Notes under the pieces: generated by a model
The model's database searches: none
What the model was told of the DNA's origin: nothing
What the model saw: the letters and a program-made list of their open reading frames with translations, nothing else
Assembly: GCA_018649665.1 (NCBI GenBank)
Contig: JABIHL010000073.1
Location: forward strand, 1 to 46,159
DNA length: 46,159 nucleotides
Direction: 5' to 3'
Source: Chloroflexota bacterium
GTDB taxonomy: Bacteria > Chloroflexota > Dehalococcoidia > Lucifugimonadales > Lucifugimonadaceae
Shown: piece after piece, positions 1 to 8,249 of the stretch
Numbering within the stretch: position 1 is the first letter of the stretch
Layout: every line of letters starts with the position of its first letter
Program-made: the position numbers and the translations under genes

Positions 1-624
1 TAGGGCAAGTCCTATTTCATCCCCGAGTTCTTCTTTCATAGCAATCACTGAATCAACCGTGATGTTGAACCCTTTTTCGGTCATCACGCCACGGTTGCCA
101 TATTTTTCGTCAGGTATGTAGTCACCGTAGTGGAAATCAGGCATGTCTTTCAGCGTGGGCGATCCATGAAAAGCAACGCCCTGTTTGATGATCGAGAAGT
201 TCTGGGGAAGTTCTTTCATCGCCTTCACGTTGGCGGCGAAATCTTCGGGTTGGTAACCGGCTACCGGTTCGCGATATCCGCCGTTGTAGACCTGCACTTT
301 GTCTCGAATTTTACCGCCCATCAGCTTGTAGATGGGTGCGCCTAGCGCTTTTCCTGCGATGTCCCATAGGGCGATTTCAATTGCGCTAACACCCGATCCC
401 CACGGCTTGAATCCACCAGTGCGTCGAATCCTGAGCAGCACTCGCTCCACGTCGGTCGGATCGAGTCCTACGATCATGTTCCTGTAGTACTCGATCTGCG
501 GACCGAAGAACGGCTCGTTACGTGATCGCTCGGCGCCACCGATTCCGTCGATTCCCTCGTCGGTAGTAATCCGAATAACAGGATTGTCACCGATTACGGC
601 GTACTTGATATCAGTGATCTTCAT
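1..624 (-). CDS. Enolase superfamily (mandelate racemase-like) protein, C-terminus cut by window edge
   Basis: This frame is open from the ATG at 624 to base 1, giving 208 residues of an expected 400 or so; it is absent from the ORF track because its stop lies outside the window. It begins MKITDIKYAVIG and closely resembles the next two genes (DEGIDGIG, DPTDVERV, KPWGSGVSAIEIALWDIAGK, KIRDKVQVYNGG). It covers the N-terminal capping domain and the first barrel strands, including the single barrel lysine (NFSIIKQG) and the start of the strand carrying the first metal ligand (GLAL). A GGAG lies 10 nt before the ATG. The family removes water or shifts protons alpha to a carboxylate with Mg2+; the substrate here is unknown, an acid sugar being likely. 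It is the third of a minus-strand tandem. Confidence 0.9.
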   Translation of the reverse strand, partial: MKITDIKYAVIGDNPVIRITTDEGIDGIGGAERSRNEPFFGPQIEYYRNMIVGLDPTDVERVLLRIRRTGGFKPWGSGVSAIEIALWDIAGKALGAPIYKLMGGKIRDKVQVYNGGYREPVAGYQPEDFAANVKAMKELPQNFSIIKQGVAFHGSPTLKDMPDFHYGDYIPDEKYGNRGVMTEKGFNITVDSVIAMKEELGDEIGLAL

Positions 625-677
625 TTCAACTCAACTCCGAGTTCCTAGCCAACGTGGTTATTTTCTGCCGCGGCATT

Positions 678-730
678 CTACGCTCGAATCATTCGAGAGG
701 TTCGATTATTTTCAAATGATTCGAGCGTGG
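678..730. repeat. Long perfect inverted repeat between enolase paralogs
   Basis: The arms CGCTCGAATCATT (681-693) and AATGATTCGAGCG (715-727) are exact reverse complements. Pairing extends to 678/730 with one G-T wobble, giving about 16 pairs around a 21-nt loop. The left arm also contains the short palindrome TCGAATCATTCGA (684-696). It lies between the stop of the upstream paralog and the start of the downstream one. No T-tract follows on the minus strand, so it is not a standard intrinsic terminator. It could be an operator, an mRNA processing or attenuation hairpin, or a stabiliser of the upstream message. Confidence 0.7.
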
Positions 731-737
731 CTACGGT

Positions 738-1937
738 CTAGTCGCCGAAGAATCCGGCGTCTTCATCTCGGAGGTACTTCTTGGCCTCTTCTGGGATGAA
801 GGTGATTCCAAGACCGGGCTTGTCGTTCACAGCGATGTGGCTATTCTCGACCCCATAACTATCGAGACCATCGAGAATGTCGTACCACCAACTCGGTTCG
901 GCAGTCGGCAACTCGAACGCAATGTAGTTCTCTGGAAGAACTGCTGCGAGATGTACGTGAGCAGCAAGTCCGATCGCACCATCAACCGTTCCGTGCGGTG
1001 CGAACAGGATGCCGTGAAGATCAGCGTATTCGGCGATGAACTTCATCTCTTGTAGTCCGCCGACATCGGCTGGATCTGGACCCAGAACGTTCACAGCGTT
1101 TCGTTCGATCAGTTCAACGAAGTTCTGTCGCAAGTAAATCTGCTCGCCGGTGTGAATCGGAGTCGATGTGTAAGGCGTGACCTGCGTGTAGAGATCGGCG
1201 AGAACGTACGGCGTGTAGTCGCCCGTCAGCATGTCTTCGAGCCACATCACGTTCATACCCTCGACCGCTTTCGCAAGCTTCAAGGCGTCGACAACGGTGA
1301 ATCCTGGTCCACAATCCAGGGCAAGTCCCACATCATCGCCCAGCACATCGGCCATGGCCTCGATGCACTTGATCATGTGGTTGAAGCCTTTGGGAGTCAT
1401 CAGACCACGATTGGGATGTCGTCCACCTAGACCGGTCGAAGGAGTTCCGTAGTAGAAATCTTTGACGTCAGTCGCCATATTGCCGTGGAAGGCGATTCCT
1501 TGCTTGATGATGGAGAAATTCTCTGGCGAATCCTTCATCTTCTGCATGATGTCGGCGTAGTGCTCAGGTTCTGTGCCCTGAAGCTTGAACCGAACGTTTC
1601 CGTTGTAAACCTGAACCTTGTCTCGAATCTTGCCGCCGAGCAGCTTGTAGATAGGAAGATTCGCTGCTTTGCCCGCGATGTCCCAAAGTGCAAATTCGAT
1701 CGCACTTACGGCAGCGCCCCACGGCTTGAATGAACCCATTCGGCGAATTCCGAGCATTACCCGCTCGACGTCCGTTGGATCCTTACCAATGACCATGTCT
1801 CGGTAGAACTCGATCATGGGTTTGAGATAAGGCTTGGCGAGTTCGGCGGCACCAATACCGTCGATGCCTTCGTCAGTAGTGACGCGCACCACCGGGTGTC
1901 CCCCGATTATTGCGACTTTCAGGTCGGTAATTTTCAT
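738..1937 (-). CDS. Enolase superfamily acid-sugar dehydratase-like protein (tandem paralog 2)
   Basis: This 399-residue protein has the usual full length of the family. The N-terminal cap is followed by the barrel. The acidic metal ligands are readable at three strand ends (ALDCGPG, WLEDML, HTGEQIY), and the acid/base pair D...H appears as GPDPADVGG and FAPHGTVDG. The barrel lysine is in IIKQGIAFHG, with Gln where KxK members have a second Lys. This is the mandelate racemase-type layout, so dehydration of a sugar acid or proton abstraction alpha to a carboxylate is inferred; the substrate cannot be read. The start is the ATG with GGAG 5 nt upstream. It is near-identical over long stretches to the gene at 2045-3241, so the tandem arose by duplication. 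Confidence 0.9.
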   Translation of the reverse strand: MKITDLKVAIIGGHPVVRVTTDEGIDGIGAAELAKPYLKPMIEFYRDMVIGKDPTDVERVMLGIRRMGSFKPWGAAVSAIEFALWDIAGKAANLPIYKLLGGKIRDKVQVYNGNVRFKLQGTEPEHYADIMQKMKDSPENFSIIKQGIAFHGNMATDVKDFYYGTPSTGLGGRHPNRGLMTPKGFNHMIKCIEAMADVLGDDVGLALDCGPGFTVVDALKLAKAVEGMNVMWLEDMLTGDYTPYVLADLYTQVTPYTSTPIHTGEQIYLRQNFVELIERNAVNVLGPDPADVGGLQEMKFIAEYADLHGILFAPHGTVDGAIGLAAHVHLAAVLPENYIAFELPTAEPSWWYDILDGLDSYGVENSHIAVNDKPGLGITFIPEEAKKYLRDEDAGFFGD

Positions 1938-2044
1938 TTCAGCTCCGTGCCACGGTGTGGCGTTTTCTTGATAGCGGCGAATTTCTTCGCCTGAGTCAAA
2001 GTTGGTTTACTTGGTAAATAGTGATGTCTTGGAGACGGCTGAAC

Positions 2045-3241
2045 TTAGTTGTCGAAGAAGTCGGCGTCTTCTTCACGTAGGTACTTTTTCGCTTCTTCTG
2101 GGATGAACGTGAGTCCGAGCCCTGGCGTGCTAGGCACATCGATGTGGCTGTCGGTTACAGCGAACTGGTCGCCACCTTCCATGATGTCGAGCCACCATTC
2201 GGGCTTGGCTTGTGGAAGTTCGAACGCAATGTAGTTCTCGGGAAGCACCGCTGCTAGATGAGTCTGTGCTGCAAGCCCGATAAGTCCGTCGAACGTGCCG
2301 TGTGGTGCAAAGAGTATTCCGTGGAGATCTGCGTACTCAGCGATGAACTTCATCTCGGCGATACCACCAACGTCGGCGACGTCGGGTCCGAGAACATTCA
2401 CTGCATTTCGTTCGATTAGCTCTACGAAATTCTGGCGAAGGTATATCTGCTCGCCAGTGTGGATTGGAGTGCTCGTGTATGGCGTAATTTGCGTGTACAG
2501 ATCGGCGAGAACGAACGGTGAGTAGTCGCCTGTCACCATGTCTTCTAGCCACATGATGTTCGAACCTTCAAGTTCTTTTGCCAGCTTCAAAGCATCGGGA
2601 ACGGTCATGCCGGGACCGCAGTCGAGTGCAAGCCCTACATCATCACCGAGCACATCAAGCATCGCCTCTACAACCGAAACGAGGTACTTGAAACCCTTGC
2701 CTGTAATTGTTCCTCGGTTCGGGTAACGATTAGTCGTTACTGGTGTGCCGTAGTAGAAGCCTTCTCGGTTCTGCATACCGCCGTGGAACGAGACAGCCTG
2801 TTTGATGATTGAGAAGTTGTAAGGGTGATCCTTCATCTTCTGCATGTTTATGGCGAAATCTTCTGGCTCTCTTCCGTCGCCCTCCATCTCGTAGCGCACG
2901 TTGCCGTTGTAGACCTGAACCTTGTCGCGAATCTTGCCACCGAGCAGTTTGTAGGTTGGAACACCGGCTGCTTTGCCTGCTATGTCCCAAAGCGCCATTT
3001 CTATCGCACTGACCGCTGTGCCCCAAGGCTTGAACGACCCCATGCGACGAATACCGAGCATGACCCGTTCGACATCCGTTGGGTCTTTGCCAACAATCAT
3101 GTCTCGGTAGAACTCGACCATCGGCTTGAGGTAAGGCTTGGCGGTTTCACCAGCCCCGACACCGTCGATGCCCTCGTCGGTCGTGACTCGGACAACGGGT
3201 GCATTGCCGATGATGGCGACTTTCAGGTCAGTGATCTTCAT
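2045..3241 (-). CDS. Enolase superfamily acid-sugar dehydratase-like protein (tandem paralog 1)
   Basis: This 398-residue protein is the first gene of the minus-strand tandem. It shares with its neighbour the start MKITDLKVAIIG, the block DPTDVERVMLGIRRMGSFKP, the metal ligands (ALDCGPG, WLEDMV, HTGEQIY) and the catalytic pair (GPDVADVGG, FAPHGTFDG). The barrel lysine is in IIKQAVSFHG. The start is the ATG with GGAG 7 nt upstream. Differences cluster in the cap loops and around residues 120-180, where substrate specificity is usually set in this superfamily, so the paralogs may act on related but distinct carboxylates. A role in catabolism of acid sugars is inferred from family and from the divergent dehydrogenase gene. 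Confidence 0.9.
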   Translation of the reverse strand: MKITDLKVAIIGNAPVVRVTTDEGIDGVGAGETAKPYLKPMVEFYRDMIVGKDPTDVERVMLGIRRMGSFKPWGTAVSAIEMALWDIAGKAAGVPTYKLLGGKIRDKVQVYNGNVRYEMEGDGREPEDFAINMQKMKDHPYNFSIIKQAVSFHGGMQNREGFYYGTPVTTNRYPNRGTITGKGFKYLVSVVEAMLDVLGDDVGLALDCGPGMTVPDALKLAKELEGSNIMWLEDMVTGDYSPFVLADLYTQITPYTSTPIHTGEQIYLRQNFVELIERNAVNVLGPDVADVGGIAEMKFIAEYADLHGILFAPHGTFDGLIGLAAQTHLAAVLPENYIAFELPQAKPEWWLDIMEGGDQFAVTDSHIDVPSTPGLGLTFIPEEAKKYLREEDADFFDN

Positions 3242-3551
3242 TATCTAGCTCCGGGTAAGAATCTCTAGCGGCGATGTTGGCTGAAAAATACGACCGAAAT
3301 TCTATGCCCGGATCATGACGAACGGACTGTAATTCGCATGAATATCGTTGAAATGATTGTTTTGGTGCAAATTCCGCTAAATATCCGGGAACCTTTTCCA
3401 AGAACCCGTGTCTTGTACTTGTGAGGCCGATGAAAGCACGGGAGTATTTCGTTTAACGCCCTTGATCGGGTTTCGATTGTGAGGACTTCGGAATAAGATT
3501 TGTCGCATTGAAATCGATCTGCTGCCTCAATGGCAACCCAACGGAGACAAA
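3242..3551. promoter_or_regulatory. Divergent intergenic region between enolase tandem and dehydrogenase operon
   Basis: These 310 bp separate two divergent transcription units and should hold both promoters. On the minus strand a TAGAAT box (3299-3304 on the plus strand as ATTCTA) is the best -10 candidate for the enolase tandem, with no convincing -35. On the plus strand I see no clear promoter, only the GGAG Shine-Dalgarno just before 3552. The ORF-track entry 3313-3651 runs antisense into the dehydrogenase and has no family signature, so I do not call a gene here. Confidence 0.4.
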
Positions 3552-4553
3552 ATGCGAGTAGCGACTTGGCGTGGTGGTACAGAAATAACAATTGACGAAG
3601 TTCCGACTCCGAAGGCGGGTCCGAGCGAGTTGGTGATGAAGGTTCTTTCATCGGGAATTTGCGGAACTGACATTCACAAGACTCAGGGTTTATTTCCTGC
3701 TACGCCGCCCGACATTCTCGGTCACGAGTTCGTTGGTCCTGTTATTGAAGTCGGAGAAGGCGTCGATGAGTCGCTTATGGGCAAGATCATCGGCTGTACT
3801 CTGAATCCTGCATGTGGTGAATGTCAGGGCTGTCTCACATGGTCGGCAATGCACTGCGAGCGAAACAAGCGCTACTCAGGCGGATTCGCCGAGTACGTTC
3901 TTGTTGATCACCGACAGGCGCACATCGTTCCTGACGGACTCGACCACGAAACTGCCTCGATGGCAGAACCGTTGGCATGTGTTATCTCGACTTTGAACAT
4001 GATCGATGTCGAAGATGGCTGCGATGCGCTTGTGGTCGGTGGAGGGCTGCTGGGATTGCTGACAGTTGGAATGCTCAAGCTGCGCGGCGCAAAGAACATC
4101 ATCCTCTCTGAACCAAACGCACAGCGGCTCGGGATGGGCAAGCAATTTGGCGCAACTCATCTGAATGACCCAACTAAAGACGATCTCGCCGAACTGGTGA
4201 AAGAAGTCACCGGCGGCTACGGCGTGAAGATCGGTGCTGAGGCAGTTGGAGTACCGGCATTAGTAGCCAATGTTTCGAAGCTGATCCGACCCCGTGGGAA
4301 TCTGGTCTTGGTTGGCGTGTCGCCACAAGGTTCAGCGTTGCCGGTCGATCTTTACGATCTGCACTACAAAGAGATCACCATGAGCGGTGCGTTCGGTGCA
4401 GGTGACGCCTTTGGTGAAGCTCTTGAAACGCTGTCAAAGTTGAATCTTGAAGGTGTCGTGAGTGGGCGATTCCCTCTAGAAGAAACGTCGAAGGCGTTGG
4501 AGATATCGGCAAAGGGCGGTGGTGTGAAGTACATGATCGCCCCACACGACTAA
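3552..4553 (+). CDS. Zinc-dependent alcohol dehydrogenase (MDR, threonine/sorbitol dehydrogenase-like)
   Basis: This 333-residue medium-chain dehydrogenase oxidises a secondary alcohol with NAD(P)+. The catalytic zinc ligands appear as GICGTDIH (Cys) and GHEFVG (His-Glu). The structural zinc lobe is intact with four cysteines in PACGECQGCLTWSAMHC. The Rossmann motif is VVGGGLLGLL, near residue 160. The ATG start has GGAG 6 nt upstream. It heads a plus-strand pair with the ThDP enzyme at 4668, divergent from three acid-sugar dehydratase-like genes, which points to sugar acid or polyol catabolism; the exact substrate is not readable. Confidence 0.88.
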   Translation: MRVATWRGGTEITIDEVPTPKAGPSELVMKVLSSGICGTDIHKTQGLFPATPPDILGHEFVGPVIEVGEGVDESLMGKIIGCTLNPACGECQGCLTWSAMHCERNKRYSGGFAEYVLVDHRQAHIVPDGLDHETASMAEPLACVISTLNMIDVEDGCDALVVGGGLLGLLTVGMLKLRGAKNIILSEPNAQRLGMGKQFGATHLNDPTKDDLAELVKEVTGGYGVKIGAEAVGVPALVANVSKLIRPRGNLVLVGVSPQGSALPVDLYDLHYKEITMSGAFGAGDAFGEALETLSKLNLEGVVSGRFPLEETSKALEISAKGGGVKYMIAPHD

Positions 4554-4667
4554 TCGCAATATAGATCACTTAATGCTGGCACACCGACCAATACAGCGGT
4601 AGTCTGCGTTCGCTTGCAACATTCAGAAAATAAATTCGCACCATCGGTGCTGCGGTAGAGGTAATAC

Positions 4668-6323
4668 ATGGCAAAGCTCTCGGGTGGAGAAGCCCTCATC
4701 AAATCTTTGGTTCGTGAGGGAGTCGAAGTCATTTTCGGTCTGCCAGGAGTTCAGATGTACGGCATAGTCGCTGCATTGCGAGATGAACCGAGCATCAAGT
4801 TCGTTGTTACTCGAAACGAAACATCTACTACCTACATGGCAGATGGCTACGCTCGAACCACAGGCAGAGCCGGTGTTGCGATGGTTGTGCCAGGACCCGG
4901 AATCTACAACGCTGGTGGTGGACTTTCAACCGCCTTTTCACGATCGTCTCCGGTTGTGTTGATTGCGGGCCAGATTCCTCGAGACGGTATTGGCAAGAAT
5001 TTTGGTGGACTTCATGAAGTGAATGACCAGAAGGAAATCACTAATCCGGTAACCAAATGGCAGAAGCAGGTTCTTCGTCCCCACGAGGTTCCTGAAGGCA
5101 TCCACGAAGCATTCAAACAGGCACAGTCGGATCGACCTTCGCCAGTTCACTTCGAACTTCCTCCAGAGACTATGGTCGAACGGGAAGAAGTTGAACTTCT
5201 AGAGCCTGCAAAGATCGAACGTAAAGTTCCTGTCGACTCGATTATCGAACAGGCTGCAAAGGAAATCGCAGCCGCTCGTAAGCCGGTTATTTACGCAGGT
5301 GGCGGTATCGCTCGATCTGACGCCGAAGCCGAACTCGTAGCGTTCGCAGAAGCTCATCAGATTGCTGTGTTAACTTCCGCAGGCGGTAAAGGAACGATGT
5401 CGGAGCGACACACTCTGGCCCTAGGTGGATCGCTCGGACCAACGGGGCAACTGAAGGACTACATCGAGGATGCTGATGTTGTTATCGGTATCGGAACTCG
5501 GTTCTCGATGCGTAATCAGGCAGCAGCCGAAGCTCGACTTATACATGTTGATGTCGACCCTGAAATGATCGGTCACGTGCACCAGAACTCTCTTGGTGTA
5601 ATCGGCGATGTGAAGGTGTCGCTGCCGAAACTCAGTACTGCGATAACTGCCGCCGGTGGCGGAAAGTGGAACTCACCAGCTGCGGAAGTTGCCAAAATTC
5701 AAGAGAATCTCACTAACAGCGATGAAGAGATCAACCAGCCGCAAGAGGACTACCTTCGAGCGTTACAAGAGGGTGCTCCCGACGATGCGATCATGATCTT
5801 CGGCATGACTCAGCTTGGCTACTACTCACGTCCTCGCTGGATCACTGAGAACCCGAAGTCGTACATCGATTCTGGGTACTCGGGAAACCTCGGATTTGCG
5901 TTCCCGACTGCATTGGGAGCCAAGGTCGGAAACCCCGACAAGCCGGTTATTTGTGTTTCAGGTGATGGTGGATTCATGTACAACTCATCGGAGATTTCGA
6001 CGGCTGTGAAGTACGGAATCAACCTTGTAACCGTGATCTACAACGATGGTCACTACGGGAACGTGGCTCGTGACATGGACGACGACTTTGGTGGCACATA
6101 CGAGACAGATTTTGTGAACCCCGACTTCGTAAAACTTGCCGAAGCCTACGGCGCTGTTGGTATCCGGGCTGAAGGTCCGCTCGACGTGAAGAACGTACTG
6201 CCTAAGGCGCTAGCGATGAACAAGCCAGTATTCATCGACGTACCAGTCTCACGAGTACCACGACCGAAGCAGTGGTCAGCCCGTGCTCCATGGACAACCC
6301 CGCAGGATGGCCTGTTGGATTAG
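4668..6323 (+). CDS. Thiamine diphosphate enzyme, acetolactate synthase large-subunit family
   Basis: This 551-residue protein has the three-domain layout of the acetolactate synthase/benzoylformate decarboxylase family. The N-terminal pyrimidine-binding domain carries the activating glutamate in VTRNETSTTYMADGYART, where classical enzymes have RHE. A central Rossmann-like domain follows (KPVIYAGGGIARSD), then a C-terminal diphosphate-binding domain with the GDG...N motif (SGDGGFMYNSSE to VIYNDGHYGN). The start has GAGGT 6 nt upstream. No small regulatory subunit or ilv genes lie nearby, so a catabolic or specialised carboligase/decarboxylase is more likely than branched-chain amino acid synthesis. 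A 5-bp inverted repeat GCACC/GGTGC (4638-4650) precedes the gene. Confidence 0.87.
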   Translation: MAKLSGGEALIKSLVREGVEVIFGLPGVQMYGIVAALRDEPSIKFVVTRNETSTTYMADGYARTTGRAGVAMVVPGPGIYNAGGGLSTAFSRSSPVVLIAGQIPRDGIGKNFGGLHEVNDQKEITNPVTKWQKQVLRPHEVPEGIHEAFKQAQSDRPSPVHFELPPETMVEREEVELLEPAKIERKVPVDSIIEQAAKEIAAARKPVIYAGGGIARSDAEAELVAFAEAHQIAVLTSAGGKGTMSERHTLALGGSLGPTGQLKDYIEDADVVIGIGTRFSMRNQAAAEARLIHVDVDPEMIGHVHQNSLGVIGDVKVSLPKLSTAITAAGGGKWNSPAAEVAKIQENLTNSDEEINQPQEDYLRALQEGAPDDAIMIFGMTQLGYYSRPRWITENPKSYIDSGYSGNLGFAFPTALGAKVGNPDKPVICVSGDGGFMYNSSEISTAVKYGINLVTVIYNDGHYGNVARDMDDDFGGTYETDFVNPDFVKLAEAYGAVGIRAEGPLDVKNVLPKALAMNKPVFIDVPVSRVPRPKQWSARAPWTTPQDGLLD

Positions 6324-6336
6324 GTTTGTTATCAAT

Positions 6337-7158
6337 ATGGATGAGCTAACTTCGAACGTACTTGATTGGCTAAACAAGTCTGGATTTCCCACGGAATACA
6401 GGGTTGCCCAAACGTTGATTAACAATTCATTTATCACGCGGCAAGGCGATATTTATGAAGATTTAGAGTCAGGATCTAAGCGGGAAATCGACATCGTCGG
6501 CACGCGGTTGTTCAATGCGTCAGAAAATTCGTTGCTGTCGTTGACACTTGTCGTTGAATGTAAATCGTCCGCAGATAAACCTTGGGTACTGTTTCAATCG
6601 CCAAAATCAGACTCTGATTTTTCTGATGTATTTCATAACATATTCTGGCAACAGACCTCAGGCTCTGATTCGGCGATTCGGTTCCTCAATGATGTAAAGG
6701 AGAAAATCCTTAAAGTCGAAGGACGCAATTCTTCCAAGATCTACTCGGAAGTACCACATGCTTTTTCAGTGGTACAGGGGCTGAGAAAACCAAAAACTCC
6801 AGACGCATCATACGCGGCGAGTACAGGAGTTACTAAAGCGGCCGTTTCGCAGCGCCTCAGAGCAAATGGTTACTCAGAATATGAATCCCCACACGTGGAG
6901 TTTATTTGGCCACTAATCGTGTTGGATGCGCCATTGTTTGTCGCTACACCAGACGATTCAGGCGAATTTGAGCTGACGCGATGCGACAACGCTGTTTTGG
7001 AGTGGCAAAGCACCGTTGGAGAAGTTGACAGAATCGACATCAGAATTGTCACGCCCGAGGGTCTGCCAGAATTTCTTTATTGGGCCATCGGAGCATTGAA
7101 TACGGTTGTTGAACACGCAGGCAGCGAATTGGACTCGATGTTCAACGAATGGAAGTAG
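6337..7158 (+). CDS. Uncharacterised protein with PD-(D/E)XK nuclease-like motif
   Basis: This is 273 residues from the ATG at 6337. The track's 6283 start would overlap the previous gene by 41 nt and adds 18 unconvincing residues. I do not recognise a named family. The N-terminal 80 residues show the order Glu20 ... Asp52 (KREIDIVG) ... Glu74-Cys-Lys76 (VVECKSS), followed by DKPWVLF. This fits the restriction-endonuclease-like core, in which these acids bind Mg2+ and the lysine is catalytic. The remaining 190 residues lack recognisable motifs. No methyltransferase or helicase partner is adjacent. It is visibly more AT-rich than its neighbours, which could mean transfer. Nuclease activity is inference. 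Confidence 0.65.
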   Translation: MDELTSNVLDWLNKSGFPTEYRVAQTLINNSFITRQGDIYEDLESGSKREIDIVGTRLFNASENSLLSLTLVVECKSSADKPWVLFQSPKSDSDFSDVFHNIFWQQTSGSDSAIRFLNDVKEKILKVEGRNSSKIYSEVPHAFSVVQGLRKPKTPDASYAASTGVTKAAVSQRLRANGYSEYESPHVEFIWPLIVLDAPLFVATPDDSGEFELTRCDNAVLEWQSTVGEVDRIDIRIVTPEGLPEFLYWAIGALNTVVEHAGSELDSMFNEWK

Positions 7159-7181
7159 CCTACCGCAGGTCCGATTTCTAT

Positions 7182-8141
7182 TCACTTGACCCCGCCCTCG
7201 TGCGGCCTGAGGGCTGCTTCTATTGCGAAGTTGGCTGGGGTTGGGATGCCTAGTTCTTTGCCCATTTCGACTACTCGGGCGTTGAGGAGTCCGATTTCGA
7301 TGGGATTGCCAGCGATTAGATCGTGTCCCATTGAACCGATGATGAACGGCTCGCGACCCTGCGTCGTCTTCAGCGTTGTGTCCACAAGTTCCTGCGTAAT
7401 CTCTATGCCTTTTGCTCTTGCGATCGCTGCGACTTCAGAAAGCACCTGACGATACATTTCGGTCGTCGTTTCCTGAGCGAATATGTCGCCAATCGGCTTG
7501 CGAGTTAGAGCTGTCATTCCACTCAGAGCGCAGATGAAAGTGAACTTCATCCACAGCGCCATTTCGATATTGTCGTGTGCTTCAGCAGCTAGCCCGGCAG
7601 CGACGCAGCGTTCAACGAGTGCAGTTACTCGTTCCGAGGTCGTGCCTCCGGCGTGTTGCGAGGCGGCCATATCGCCAATGACCAGCGAACCGGGACCACC
7701 AGCTTGCTTCACGACTCCCGGCTCCGATATCAATGCTGAAACAGTAGCTGTACATCCGAGAACATGCTCGGCTCCGAACACCTTACTTAGGAGAGGTTCG
7801 CTGTCGATACCGTTCTGCATCGAAATAATAAGCGTGCCTTCGCCGACCATTCCGCCGGAAGCCATTGCTTCGATAGCGGCATCAGTACCCCAGCTCTTCA
7901 CGGCGAATATCACCAGATCGACTCTGTCTACGGTCGACATATCGTCGGTCGCTGCACACTCGACTTCGAAATCGCCAAGTAGGACTGACTGCAACTGAAG
8001 TCCGTTCTTGTTGATGGCGTCCAAATGCGGTCCTCGGGCGATCATCGTCACCTGTGCTCCGGCTCTTGCTAGAGCTCCGCCGTAGTACGCACCGGTGCCG
8101 CCTGCACCCACAACTGCCACTCTGAAATCGTTATCGCTCAA
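7182..8141 (-). CDS. Ketopantoate reductase family protein (PanE/ApbA-like)
   Basis: This is 319 residues from a TTG at 8141. The track's ATG at 8258 would add 39 residues of low-complexity sequence and run past the start of the divergent gene at 8250. The N-terminal Rossmann motif is VAVVGAGGTGAYYGG, followed by MIARGPH. NADPH and substrate contacts are suggested by VKSWGTD and SMQNGID. The C-terminal helical domain carries LWMKF with the expected catalytic lysine, but the asparagine of the usual KxxxN motif is not conserved. The family reduces 2-dehydropantoate or similar 2-oxo acids with NADPH. With no pantothenate genes around and a second homolog at 24509, the substrate may be a different 2-oxo acid. 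Confidence 0.8.
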   Translation of the reverse strand: MSDNDFRVAVVGAGGTGAYYGGALARAGAQVTMIARGPHLDAINKNGLQLQSVLLGDFEVECAATDDMSTVDRVDLVIFAVKSWGTDAAIEAMASGGMVGEGTLIISMQNGIDSEPLLSKVFGAEHVLGCTATVSALISEPGVVKQAGGPGSLVIGDMAASQHAGGTTSERVTALVERCVAAGLAAEAHDNIEMALWMKFTFICALSGMTALTRKPIGDIFAQETTTEMYRQVLSEVAAIARAKGIEITQELVDTTLKTTQGREPFIIGSMGHDLIAGNPIEIGLLNARVVEMGKELGIPTPANFAIEAALRPHEGGVK

Positions 8142-8236
8142 CTGCTTTTCTTTCTTTGTGCTGTCATGAAACGTCGATTCATTGATACTGGCGCCAATCT
8201 TAGGGTAGATAGGACGGCGAGTGAACAGCAATCGTC

Positions 8237-8242
8237 TATCAT
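8237..8242 (+). promoter_or_regulatory. -10 box of a probable leaderless promoter
   Basis: TATCAT (one mismatch to TATAAT) ends 7 nt before the ATG at 8250, so transcription would start at or next to the start codon. No Shine-Dalgarno is present. I see no good -35. Confidence 0.45.
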
Positions 8243-8249
8243 CTGGCGC

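Noticed and set aside
1976-1991. GGCGAA/TTCGCC hairpin between enolase paralogs
   Set aside because: It is a six-pair stem with no T-run on either side; too short to call a terminator or operator without recurrence.
3313-3651. 112-residue minus-strand ORF in the divergent intergenic region
   Set aside because: It overlaps the start of the alcohol dehydrogenase on the opposite strand, has no recognisable family features and no convincing ribosome-binding site.
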